DNA of 23,014 nucleotides from CALIZF01 sp046292445 (GTDB lineage Bacteria; Pseudomonadota; Alphaproteobacteria; Rhodobacterales; Rhodobacteraceae): assembly GCA_046292445.1 (NCBI GenBank), contig JBKBQT010000033.1, positions 1 through 23,014 of the forward strand, given 5' to 3'. The position numbers and the translations under genes were made by a program. This document shows positions 1-8,100 of this stretch, piece after piece. Below the pieces are notes generated by a model. The model ran no database searches, was not told the origin of the DNA, and worked only from the letters and a program-made list of their open reading frames with translations. Positions within the stretch are counted from its first letter, which is position 1. Every line of letters begins with the position of its first letter.

Positions 1-321
1 TCGGCGGTGGCGCTCAACATCGCCGAACCCGCGCACCGGTCCTGGGCGGTCACCGCGATGCGCTTTTCCGCGCCGGATGCGACGCGGCTGCGGGAATGGT
101 GCGAGCGCGAGGCGGGGCTGACGCTGGGCGTCGGCCTGGGGATGGCGGCGGCGGATGATCCGGCCTGGCACGGGTTCCTGCGCATCGGGCACATGGGGCA
201 TGTGAATGCCCATATGGTGCTCGGCGCGCTGGCGGTGATGGAGGCGGGGATGACGGCGCTCGGCATCCCGCATGGGGCGGGCGGGCCGGCAGCGGCGGCG
301 CGCGCCGTGGCGGCGGGGTGA
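1..321 (+). CDS. class V (alanine-glyoxylate type) aminotransferase, C-terminal part
   Basis: The reading frame is open from the first base, so only the last 106 residues are present. They match the C-terminal domain of PLP-dependent fold-type I class V aminotransferases of the alanine/serine-glyoxylate or pyridoxamine-pyruvate transaminase group. The recognisable part is FLRIGHMGHVNAHMVLG followed by an amphipathic helix and GIPHGAGG, where the RIGHMG arginine contributes to substrate carboxylate binding in the family. The catalytic lysine lies upstream, outside the window. The exact substrate cannot be told from this fragment. The gene ends at TGA 319-321 and converges with the minus-strand DUF305 gene 126 bases away. 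Confidence 0.8.
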   Translation, partial: SAVALNIAEPAHRSWAVTAMRFSAPDATRLREWCEREAGLTLGVGLGMAAADDPAWHGFLRIGHMGHVNAHMVLGALAVMEAGMTALGIPHGAGGPAAAARAVAAG

Positions 322-447
322 CAAGGCGGCTCGGCCGACCGCGCCGCGCGGCCCGGTCGCAGGCCGCGGGTGGTGTCGCAGGCTGCGGGCGGTCCGCGGC
401 GCGTGCGTGCCGGCCGGACCATCCCGGCCCGATGCCGGCCGGCGGGG

Positions 448-843
448 TCACTGGCCGCGGGCGGCGAGCCAGTCCTTCATCCAGGCGATCTCGCTCTCCT
501 GCGCCGCGATGATCGCCTGCGCAAGGTCCCGCACCGCCGGGTCGCTTCCGTGTTCGAGCACGATGCGCGCCATGTCCACCGCGCCTTCATGGTGGGGGAT
601 CATGCCGCGGATGAAATCGACATCGGCATCGCCCGTGAAGTCGATGGCCATCGCGGCATGCATCCGGTCGTTCGCGGCCATGTAGGCGGCAGTGGCGGGG
701 CCGGGTGCCGCGGCGGCGGGCGCAGCGGCCGCGCCGTGCCCGGCATGCCCCCCATGCCCGCCGTGTCCGCCATGGGTCTGGGCGATGGCATGGGCAGCGG
801 CGGCGATGGCAACGGCGGTGACGGCGAACAGGGCAAGGCGCAT
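448..843 (-). CDS. secreted DUF305 family protein with His/Gly-rich linker
   Basis: A 131-residue protein. An AAGGAG Shine-Dalgarno sequence sits about seven bases before the ATG at 843, which favours this start over an in-frame codon 24 bases upstream. Residues 1-22 form a signal peptide (MRLALFAVTAVAIAAAAHA) ending in an Ala-x-Ala-like site. A linker of repeated HGG/HAG units rich in histidine follows, then an Ala/Pro stretch. The DUF305 domain carries the signature GMIPHHEGAVDMA (Met81, His84, His85) and ends with ESEIAWMKDWL. DUF305 proteins are ferritin-like-fold helical proteins often found near copper-handling genes. A periplasmic metal-binding role is inference, supported by the His-rich linker and paired His/Met residues. 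No other copper gene is nearby. It lies 57 bases downstream of the aminotransferase on the same strand. Confidence 0.88.
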   Translation of the reverse strand: MRLALFAVTAVAIAAAAHAIAQTHGGHGGHGGHAGHGAAAAPAAAAPGPATAAYMAANDRMHAAMAIDFTGDADVDFIRGMIPHHEGAVDMARIVLEHGSDPAVRDLAQAIIAAQESEIAWMKDWLAARGQ

Positions 844-876
844 CTTGGATCTCCTTCTGCTGGACACGCCCCTGCG

Positions 877-897
877 GCCTTCCCGCCACTGGAAGGC
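877..897 (-). terminator. hairpin between aminotransferase and DUF305 gene
   Basis: A perfect 7-bp inverted repeat (GCCTTCC / GGAAGGC) with a 7-base loop lies just after the stop of the aminotransferase on the minus strand. There is no T-run after it, so it may be a weak terminator or processing site that separates the two genes. The structure is seen in the sequence; the function is inferred. Confidence 0.4.
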
Positions 898-900
898 AAG

Positions 901-2019
901 TCAACCCGGCGTGAGCGTCCGCGCCGCCGCCAGCGCCTCGGGCAGGGCTGCCGCGAACAGGGCAAGGTCGCCCGCGCGGCCGCAGGTGACGCGGATGCAG
1001 CGGTCGTGGGGCGGCACGAAGGGCATGCGCACGAAGACCCCGCGCGCCACCAGCCCGTCGCGCACCGCCCGGGCGAAGGCACCATCCGCGCCGCAGTCGA
1101 TGGTGACGAAATTCGTCGCCGAGGGCAGCGGCGTCAGGCCCTGCGCAACGGCAATCCGCGCGATTTCGGCCCGGGCTGCCGCCACGGCCGCCCGCACCGC
1201 GGCGAGGTGGCCGGTGTCGGCCAGCGCCGCCATGGCCCCGGCCTGCGCGACGCGCCCGACGCCGAAATGGTTGCGCAGCTTGTCGAAGGCCGCTGCCAGC
1301 GGCCGGGCTGCGAGCGCATAGCCGACGCGCAGCCCCGCCAGCCCATGCGCCTTGGAAAAGGTGCGCAGCCGGATCACACGCGGGTCTTCGGGATCGACCG
1401 CGGCGGCGGTCCCTTCGGGTGCGAGGTCCACATAGGCCTCGTCCAGCGCCAGCAGCGTGCCCGCCGGCAGGGCGTCGAGCAGCGCCGCGATCGCGGTGCC
1501 GGGGTGGTGCGAGCCCATCGGGTTGTCGGGATTGGCGAGGTAGACGAGCCTGGCCCCTGTCTCGGCCGCCCGGGCGGCGAGGGCGGAAGGGTCTTCGTGG
1601 TTGCCCGCATAGGGAACCTTGTGCAGCGTGCCGCCATAGCCCGCGACGTGGAAGTTGAACGTCGGATAGGCGCCGTCCGAGGTCACGACCGGATCGCCGG
1701 GACCGACCAGCAGGCGGACGAGGTAGCCGAGCAGGCCGTCGATCCCTTCGCCCACGACGACGTTCCCCGGTGCCACGCCGTGACGCGCAGCGAGTGCGCC
1801 GCGCAGGTCGTGCAGCTCGGGATCGCCATACATCCAAGCCTCGCCCGCTGCCGCCGCCATCGCGGCCACTGCGCGGGGCGAGGGGCCGAAGACGCTTTCG
1901 TTCGCGCCGAGGCGGGCCGCGAAACGCCGGCCGATGGCGCGCTCCTGCGTCTCGGGCCCGACGAAGGGCACCGTGGCGGGCAGTGCGGCGGCGAGCGGGG
2001 TGTAACGGGGGCCGGTCAT
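901..2019 (-). CDS. histidinol-phosphate-type PLP aminotransferase
   Basis: A 372-residue class I/II aminotransferase of fold-type I, closest in pattern to histidinol-phosphate aminotransferases (HisC) and related CobC-like enzymes. Visible motifs are LGANESVFGPSP near the N-terminus, the PLP-contact NPDNPMG, DEAYVDL, and the Schiff-base lysine in TFSKAHGLAGLRVGYA (Lys223). The C-terminal IRVTCG arginine should bind the substrate carboxylate. In HisC the reaction transfers an amino group from glutamate to imidazole-acetol phosphate. No other his gene is nearby, so this may be a paralogue acting on another amino acid. The ATG at 2019 was chosen. A TTG six codons earlier is also open, and neither has a clear Shine-Dalgarno sequence. 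Confidence 0.87.
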   Translation of the reverse strand: MTGPRYTPLAAALPATVPFVGPETQERAIGRRFAARLGANESVFGPSPRAVAAMAAAAGEAWMYGDPELHDLRGALAARHGVAPGNVVVGEGIDGLLGYLVRLLVGPGDPVVTSDGAYPTFNFHVAGYGGTLHKVPYAGNHEDPSALAARAAETGARLVYLANPDNPMGSHHPGTAIAALLDALPAGTLLALDEAYVDLAPEGTAAAVDPEDPRVIRLRTFSKAHGLAGLRVGYALAARPLAAAFDKLRNHFGVGRVAQAGAMAALADTGHLAAVRAAVAAARAEIARIAVAQGLTPLPSATNFVTIDCGADGAFARAVRDGLVARGVFVRMPFVPPHDRCIRVTCGRAGDLALFAAALPEALAAARTLTPG

Positions 2020-2112
2020 GCGCGTGGTGTGGCGCAAGCCCGGGCTTTAGGCAAGTGGGCGCCCGCGGATGCCGTGCCCGGCATGGCCAGAGCCGCGCCG
2101 CGGAAGGCAAGA

Positions 2113-2185
2113 GGGGCGTTCCGCCCCGCTCTCCGGCCGATCGGCAGAATTCGCGCCCCAAAGGATATTATCGGACTGGCGAAAG
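2113..2185 (+). repeat. intergenic hairpin + GGATATT element, copy 1 (degenerate)
   Basis: A GC-rich hairpin (GGGGCG-TTC-CGCCCC, 2113-2127) is followed by CCCC, AAGGATATTA, a 9-base spacer and CGAAAG (2156-2185). The same order and the same 9-base spacing occur at 14435-14503 and, inverted, at 22798-22847. This copy lies between the 5' end of the aminotransferase gene and the 3' end of the Lys-rich small protein gene. It is the most diverged of the three. Confidence 0.6.
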
Positions 2186-2264
2186 CGGGACCGGCGGCCG
2201 GGTGCCGCCTTGTCCGGGCCGCGTGAGGATGGCGACGGGACGGGTCGCCGAAGGCCGCCGGACG

Positions 2265-2390
2265 CTATTTCTTCGGCGTGCCGGTGCTGGCCGAGATCCC
2301 CTTGGAGAACGTCGCCGGCGCGGCGGCCGGTTTCTTGTCCTTCTTGGGCTTCTTGGCTTCCTTGTTGCTGCGCATCTGACCCTTGGCCAT
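2265..2390 (-). CDS. 41-residue Lys-rich small protein
   Basis: ATG at 2390 to TAG at 2265-2267 encodes 41 residues beginning MAKGQMRSNKEAKKPKKDKK and ending in a Ser/Thr/Gly-rich tail STGTPKK. About a quarter of the residues are lysine, which is out of keeping with its Arg/Ala-rich neighbours, where lysine is scarce. This argues for selection on the protein rather than chance. From memory, proteins starting MAKGQ(M/Q)RSNKE-KKPKK are widespread in Alpha- and Betaproteobacteria and carry no known function. The composition suggests a disordered nucleic-acid- or ribosome-associated peptide, which is inference. A GGGATGA sequence before the start could act as a weak ribosome binding site. Confidence 0.82.
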   Translation of the reverse strand: MAKGQMRSNKEAKKPKKDKKPAAAPATFSKGISASTGTPKK

Positions 2391-2523
2391 GGTTCATCCC
2401 CCGCGCGCCCCCGGCGCGGCATGCGCGGGGCGGCACCGAAGCCTTGCGCCCTGCCGCGTTGCGCCGCAAGGGCAATCCGCGCTGGCGCGGATCGGATCGG
2501 CCCGGATCGGACCTGCGTCCCCC

Positions 2524-3126
2524 TTACGGCAGGCTGGCGACGGCGGCGGCGAGTTCGGGATGGATGACCCAGCGGAACCGCGCTTCCGGCGTTTCGGGGG
2601 TCATGTCGGGGCCGGGCTCGGCCAGGGCCCAGGTTGCGGCATGCTGGCCGCCGCGGGCCGGCAGGGGCGGCAGCGTCAGGCTCAGGTGCTCGGCCACGGC
2701 GCGCCCGAGCAGGCCGTATTGCAGGTTGGCCGCCGAATAGCCGCGAAAGCCGGCGGCATCCGCGAGCTCGGTCGCCGTGAGCCCGGCGGTGCCGGCCGCC
2801 GCATGGGCGCGCAGCATCGCCGTCTGCGCCGCGGTGGGGGCGACGACGGCCAGCGCCTCGGCATATTCGGCGGCGGTCGGGATGGGCAGGGCAATGGCCG
2901 GATGCATGCGGCGGGCTGCGAGGCGCTCGGCATCGCGGCTGTCGAGCGCGGCCGTCACCGCGGCGATGGCCGCCGCATCGGTGGCCGCCGTCGCCTCGGC
3001 CATGACGCCCGAGCCCTGGCGCGCGTCGTGCAGGAAGGCGCGGGCCATGCCGCCGCGCGCCTTGACGACATAGCGCCCATGGCGAAGGGCCGTGACGGGG
3101 CTCGGTCTGGCGGCAGCGGGTGGCAT
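2524..3126 (-). CDS. hypothetical protein with McrA/HNH-associated-like module
   Basis: A 200-residue protein. An AGGA sequence about eight bases before the ATG at 3126 supports the start. The N-terminal half holds basic and Ala-rich sequence with an RGGMARAFLHDAR stretch. The middle, about residues 80-150, reads YAEALAVVAPTAAQTAMLRAH followed by LTATELADAAGF and YSAANLQYGLLG. This pattern (target helix, winged-helix-like T-ATQLA-AxGY, then NLQYG-LG) recalls a domain seen in proteins that also carry an HNH nuclease, such as McrA-like restriction proteins. No HNH motif is present here, so it would be a stand-alone module, probably DNA-associated. That assignment is from memory and uncertain. 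The surrounding genes give no functional hint. Confidence 0.7.
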   Translation of the reverse strand: MPPAAARPSPVTALRHGRYVVKARGGMARAFLHDARQGSGVMAEATAATDAAAIAAVTAALDSRDAERLAARRMHPAIALPIPTAAEYAEALAVVAPTAAQTAMLRAHAAAGTAGLTATELADAAGFRGYSAANLQYGLLGRAVAEHLSLTLPPLPARGGQHAATWALAEPGPDMTPETPEARFRWVIHPELAAAVASLP

Positions 3127-3437
3127 GGCATCATCCTGACTGGGGCGCGGCGGCAGCGCGGGCGGCCTACCGCAGGCCCGGGTTTCAGGCCCGGCGCGAT
3201 GCGCCGCGGCCTGCCCGGTTGGGGCCGGGCCGCGGGCGGCGGCGGGCAGGACCGGGCGGCATGCCCGGCCTCTATCCTAGCGCAGCTTTTGCCGGGGTTT
3301 GTCAAGCTGTGCGCGGCCCGTGGTCCGTCGCGGCCCTGCTGCGCGGCCGTTGACCCGTAGACCTTTGTCATACAGGATCGTCCTGCAATATGGCGAGCCG
3401 CGGCGCCAGACCGCCCGCCACAGCCCCGGGAGGATCC
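3127..3437. other. 311-base divergent intergenic region
   Basis: This region separates the minus-strand hypothetical gene from the plus-strand epoxide-hydrolase-like gene. The left two thirds is extremely GC-rich and holds an imperfect stem with arms CCGCGG/CCGCGG (3204-3209 and 3230-3235) plus CCCGG/CCGGG (3214-3218 and 3225-3229). The right part is less GC-rich and carries the likely promoter described separately. I see no gene in it. Confidence 0.5.
3365..3391 (+). promoter_or_regulatory. candidate promoter with an inverted repeat between -35 and -10
   Basis: TTGTCA at 3365-3370 fits a -35 element and the AT-richer CAATAT region around 3386-3391 could be a poor -10. Between them lies the perfect inverted repeat CAGGA-TCG-TCCTG (3373-3385), a size and position typical of a TetR-family operator. 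The gene start is 47 bases downstream with a GGAGG ribosome binding site. Short repeats like this arise by chance in GC-rich DNA, so confidence rests on its position. Confidence 0.4.
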
Positions 3438-4457
3438 ATGACCGACATCACCCACCGCAGCGTTGCCGCCAACGGCATCCGGCTGCACATCGCAGAGGCC
3501 GGCCCCGCGAGCGGGCCCTGCATCATCCTGTGCCACGGCTTTCCCGAAAGCTGGTATTCGTGGCGGCACCAGCTCCGCGCGCTCGGCGCCGCGGGGTATC
3601 ACGTGGTTGCGCCGGACATGCGCGGCTTTGGCCGGTCGTCCCATCCGGTCGAGGTTTCGGCCTATACCCAGCCGAAACTCGTCGGCGACATGGTCGGGCT
3701 GCTGGCTGCGCTGCCGCACCGGTCGGCGGTGATCGCGGGGCATGACTGGGGCGCGCCGGTCGCCTGGAACGCGGCGCTGTTCCGGCCCGACCTGTTCCGC
3801 GCCGTCGTCGGCCTGTCGGTGCCGTTCTATGGCGCGCGCACCACCTTTACCTACGACCACACGATCCCGCCGTCGCAGTCGATGCGCCGCGAGGTGGGGC
3901 CGGACGGGTTCCACTATCAGCTTTACTTCAACCAGATCGGCCGGGCCGAGGCGGATATCGAGCGCGATGTGCGGACCTGGCTCAAGGGGTTCTTCTTCAC
4001 CCTGTCGGGCGATGCGCCGCCCGAGGACATCAAGCTGGGCGATCTGCGCCGCGGCGATGCGCTCGAGGCGGCCTTTGCCCGGCCGCGGGGCGCGCTGCCG
4101 GCCTGGTTCACCGAGGCGGACCTCGACCACTACGCGGGCGAGTTCGAGCGGACGGGCTTTGCCGCGGCGCTCAACTACTACCGCGCCGCGGACCTCACAT
4201 GGCACGAGATGGCGCCGTGGCGGGGCGGGGCGAAGATCACCGTGCCCGCCGGCTTCATCGCCGGGGACCGCGATGTGGTCGTGGCGGCCAACCCCGATAT
4301 CGTCGCCAATTTCCCCGCCGAGGTGCCCGACCTGCGTGCCAATGTCATCCTGCCCGGCTGCGGGCACTGGACGCAGCAGGAGCGGCCGGAGGAGACGAAC
4401 CGGATGCTGCTCGATTTCCTCGCCGATGTGACGGCGGACGGGGTGACCGGGCGGTAG
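3438..4457 (+). CDS. alpha/beta hydrolase, epoxide hydrolase-like
   Basis: A 339-residue alpha/beta-hydrolase. The GGGAGGA ribosome binding site lies about six bases before ATG 3438. The order of motifs is that of soluble epoxide hydrolases: HGFPESWYSWRHQ (His33 starts the oxyanion-hole HGFP), DMRGFGRSS, and the nucleophile elbow GHDWGA with Asp103 rather than Ser. A lid of about 100 residues containing HYQLYFNQIG follows, then the acid in GDRDVV (Asp277 or Asp279) and the catalytic His310 in GCGHWTQQE. The nucleophilic Asp and lid tyrosines favour epoxide hydrolysis to a diol; fluoroacetate or haloalkane dehalogenases share the nucleophile but have a different HGFP context. The substrate is unknown. 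The upstream inverted repeat suggests repressor control. Confidence 0.88.
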   Translation: MTDITHRSVAANGIRLHIAEAGPASGPCIILCHGFPESWYSWRHQLRALGAAGYHVVAPDMRGFGRSSHPVEVSAYTQPKLVGDMVGLLAALPHRSAVIAGHDWGAPVAWNAALFRPDLFRAVVGLSVPFYGARTTFTYDHTIPPSQSMRREVGPDGFHYQLYFNQIGRAEADIERDVRTWLKGFFFTLSGDAPPEDIKLGDLRRGDALEAAFARPRGALPAWFTEADLDHYAGEFERTGFAAALNYYRAADLTWHEMAPWRGGAKITVPAGFIAGDRDVVVAANPDIVANFPAEVPDLRANVILPGCGHWTQQERPEETNRMLLDFLADVTADGVTGR

Positions 4458-4540
4458 CGCTGCGGCGGCCGCGACGGCGCCTTGCCGAACGCCATGCGTC
4501 TGGCACGATGGCCCTGCACAACCATGCCGAAGGGTTGCCG

Positions 4541-5162
4541 ATGGCAGGCGGACGGTTGATTGGATGGGTTCGCGCGGCGGCCTGCACCCTTCTGATGATC
4601 CTGTCGCTTGCGCCGGTCGCGCTGGCGCAGGGGCGGGCCGAACCGGTGGACCGGGGGGCCGGATGTCTGGATCGTGACGTCCGCTGTGCCCGGCGCGCGG
4701 GTCGAGCTGCGTTTCGGCCCCGGCATCGCGTTTCCGGCGGTCGGAACGCTCGCCCCCGGCGAGACGGTGCGCAACCTCGGGTGCGAAGGCATCGGTGCGG
4801 CGCGCTGGTGCCGGATCCGCTCGACCGTCGGGGCCGACATCACGGGTTGGGTCTATGGGCGGTTCCTGCGCGAGGGGGCGGCGCCGCGACCGCCGGCGCC
4901 GCCCGCGCCGCCGGCCGGGGGCGGCGATGCCGGGGCGGGGCCTGATACCTGGGTCGTGCGCGGTCTGCCGGCGGGCGACCGGCTCAACCTGCGCGGCGCG
5001 CCGACGACGCAGGCGCCGGTGCTGGCCACGCTGCGCGAGGGCGAGCGGTTGGCCAACCTCGGCTGCGAGATGGTGGGCAGTGCCCGCTGGTGCCGCGTGC
5101 GCACGCTCGGCGGCGTGACGGTGACCGGCTGGGTCAGCGGGCGGTATCTCCGCGAGGGTTGA
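4541..5162 (+). pseudogene. secreted tandem SH3-domain protein, frame broken at a G6 tract
   Basis: The N-terminal part starts at ATG 4541 with an AAGGG ribosome binding site and reads a clear signal peptide (AAACTLLMILSLAPVALAQ), then AEPVDRG. The rest is only coding in the next frame: PDVWIVTSAVPGARVELR onward to TGA 5160-5162. The switch falls at GGGGGG, 4653-4658; removing one G would join the two parts exactly. The mature protein would contain two bacterial SH3 (SH3_3-like) repeats, each with LR-GPG/RGAP, L--GE-V/L-NLGCE, ARWC-V/IR and TGWV-GRYLREG, joined by a Pro/Gly-rich linker. Each repeat has a pair of cysteines, NLGCE and ARWCR, likely a disulfide in the periplasm. Such domains usually bind peptidoglycan or ligands. 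Whether this is sequencing error, mutation or slippage cannot be told here. Confidence 0.78.
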
Positions 5163-5174
5163 GGGCGCCGCCGC

Positions 5175-8100
5175 TCAGCCCGCCAGCCGGGCGAGGGCGG
5201 CGGCGAGTTTCGCCGCCTCCTCGTCGAGCATCGCAAGCTGCTCGCGCGTTTCCTCGATCACCTCGGGTGCGGCCGAGGCGACGAAGCGCGGGTTGTCGAG
5301 CCGCCCGCGCAGGCCGCCCGCATCCTTGCGCAGCTTGTCCAGCGTCTTGTCGAGCCGCGCGCGTTCCGCCGCGATGTCGATCACGCCGGCGAGCGGGATG
5401 GCGAAGGCCGCGCCCGGGGCGGCAATGGTGACGGCGCCGGCGGGTGCGGCACCGTCCGTCACCCCCTCGACGCGCGCAAGCCGGGCGATCAGCGCCGCAT
5501 TGGTCGCCATCGCGGCCCGCGCCGCCCCATCCGCCTCGGTCACCACGAGCGGCAGGTGCAGCCCCGCCGGCACGCGCATCTGCGCCCGGGCCGAGCGGAT
5601 ATCCTCGATCAGCCCGATCACCCAGCGCATCTCGCGCTCGGCCTCGGCGTCGATGAGCGTCTCGTCGAGGCCCGGCCATGCCTGATGCGCCAGAAGGCCC
5701 GCGCGGGTGCCGGTCAGCGACCAGAGCTCTTCGGTGACGAAGGGCATGAACGGGTGCAGCATCGTCATGCACTGGTCGAGCACATAGGCCATCGTGGCCC
5801 GCGTCTCGGCGGCCGTCGCGGGATCGGCCAGCAGCGGCTTGGCGAATTCCACATACCAGTCGCAGACCATGCCCCAAGTGAAGGCATAAAGCCCGGTCGC
5901 CGCATCGTTGAACCGGAAGGCGGCCAGCGCCGCGTCCGCCGCCATCCGCGCCCGCGCCGCCTCGCCGAGGATCCAGCGGTTGACGGTGGCGGTGGTCGCG
6001 GGGGGCGCGCCTTGCGTCGCATGCCCCTCCCACACCCCGTTCATCTCGGCGAAACGCACCGCATTCCACAGCTTGGTGACGAAGTTGCGGTTGCCCGCGA
6101 TGCGGTCCTTGGACAATTTGAGGTCCCGCCCCATGGCCGCCATCGATGCCAGCGTGAAGCGCAGGGCGTCGGCGCCGAATTCGTCGATCAGATCGATCGG
6201 GTCGAGCACGTTGCCGAGGGATTTCGACATCTTCTTGCCCTTCTCGTCCCGCACGAGCGCGTGGACATAGACGGTGCGGAAGGGGATGTCGCCGACCACC
6301 GCAAGCTGCATCATCATCATCCGGGCCACCCAGAAGAAGATGATGTCGAACCCCGTCACGAGGACGGATGTCGGGAAATAGCGGCGCAGCTCCGGCGTGT
6401 CCTGCGGCCAGCCGAGCGTGCCGATCGGCCAGAGGCCGGACGAGAACCAGGTGTCGAGCACGTCCGGATCGCGCCAGACCGGATAGACGAGATCGGTCGG
6501 GTTCTGGCTGACGGTGTAGCGCGCAAGGCTTTCGGCAAAGGCATGTTCGGCCGCCGCCCGATCCTCGACTTCGATCACGCGCGCATGGCTCAGCGGCGTC
6601 GGCAGGCTGGCGAGATCGTCGGCAAAGCGCGGCACGATCCCCTCGAAGCTCGCGGCGCAGTGGTGGCGGGTGCCGCGGCCCACGAGGCCATCCACCAGCA
6701 GCGTCAGCATCTCGGTCTCGTCCAGCGCGCCGTCGCCCTCGTCGTCGCGGAACGTGCCGGGGTCGAGGTCGAGGCCATACCACACCGGGATCTGGTGCCC
6801 CCACCAGAGCTGGCGCGAGATGCACCAGGGCTCGATGTTCTCGAGCCAGTTGAAGTAGGTTTTCGCATGCTGCTCGGGCAGGATCGTCACCCGCCCGTCG
6901 CGCACCGCGTCGATGGCGGGCTGCACGATCTGCGCGGTATCGACGAACCACTGATCGGTCAGCATCGGCTCGATCACGACCTTGGACCGGTCGCCGAAGG
7001 GCTGCATGATCGGCTTGGCCTCGACGAGCGGCACCACGGCATCGGCGCCTTCCGAACCCGGTTTCAGCGCGGCCCGGCCCAGACGCGGATCGTCCGCGCG
7101 GGTCATGACCGCAAGGCCCTCGGCGGTGATCTCGGCGACGATGCGCGCGCGTGCCTCGAAGCGGTCGAGGCCGCGCAGATGGTCGGGCACGAGGTTGATC
7201 GCATCCACCTCGTCCTCGGTCACGCTGCGCCCCGCGACGATGGCCTGCGCGGCCATCGCCCCCTCGGCATATGGCGCGCCGTCGGCGCGCAGCGCGCCGC
7301 GGGTGTCCATGAGGCGGTAGCAGGGGATGCCGTTCCGCTTGGCCACGCCATAATCGTTGAAGTCATGCGCGCCGGTGATCTTGACCGCGCCCGACCCGAA
7401 TGCGGGATCGGGGTATTCGTCGGTGATGATCGGGATCAGACGCCGGAACGCCCTCGGCCCCACCGGGATTTCGCAGAGCTTGCCGACGATCGGCGCATAG
7501 CGTTCGTCCGACGGGTGCACCGCCACCGCGCCGTCGCCCAGCATGGTTTCCGGGCGGGTCGTGGCGATGCTGATGTAGTCGCGCATCTCGTCCACGATGA
7601 TGCGCCCCTCGGCGTCCTTCTCGACGTAGCGGTAGGTTTCCCCGCCGGCGAGCGGATACTTGAAGTGCCACATCTGGCCCGGCGCCTCGATGTTCTCGAC
7701 CTCGAGGTCGGAAATCGCGGTCTCGAACTGCGGATCCCAGTTCACCAGCCGCTTGCCGCGGTAGATCACGCCCTTGTCGTAAAGGTCCACGAACACCCGG
7801 ATCACCGCATCGTGGAAGTTCGGGCCCTGCAGATCCGGGTCGCCGGGCGCGCCGGTCATCGTGAACGCCTCGCGCGACCAGTCGCAGGAGGCGCCGAGCC
7901 GTTCGAGCTGCTGGCGGATGTTGCCGCGGGACTTCTGTTTCTGCTGCCAGACGCGGGCGAGGAACGCCGCGCGCCCCATCTCGCGCCGGCTCGGCCCGCC
8001 TTCCCGCGCCAGTTCCCGTTCCACCACCATCTGCGTGGCGATGCCCGCATGGTCGGTGCCCGGCTGCCAGAGCGTGTCGAAGCCGCGCATCCGGTGCCAG

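Noticed and set aside
901..2019. Firm assignment as biosynthetic HisC
   Set aside because: The motifs fit the subgroup, but there are no other histidine genes nearby, and CobC-like and other paralogues share the motifs.
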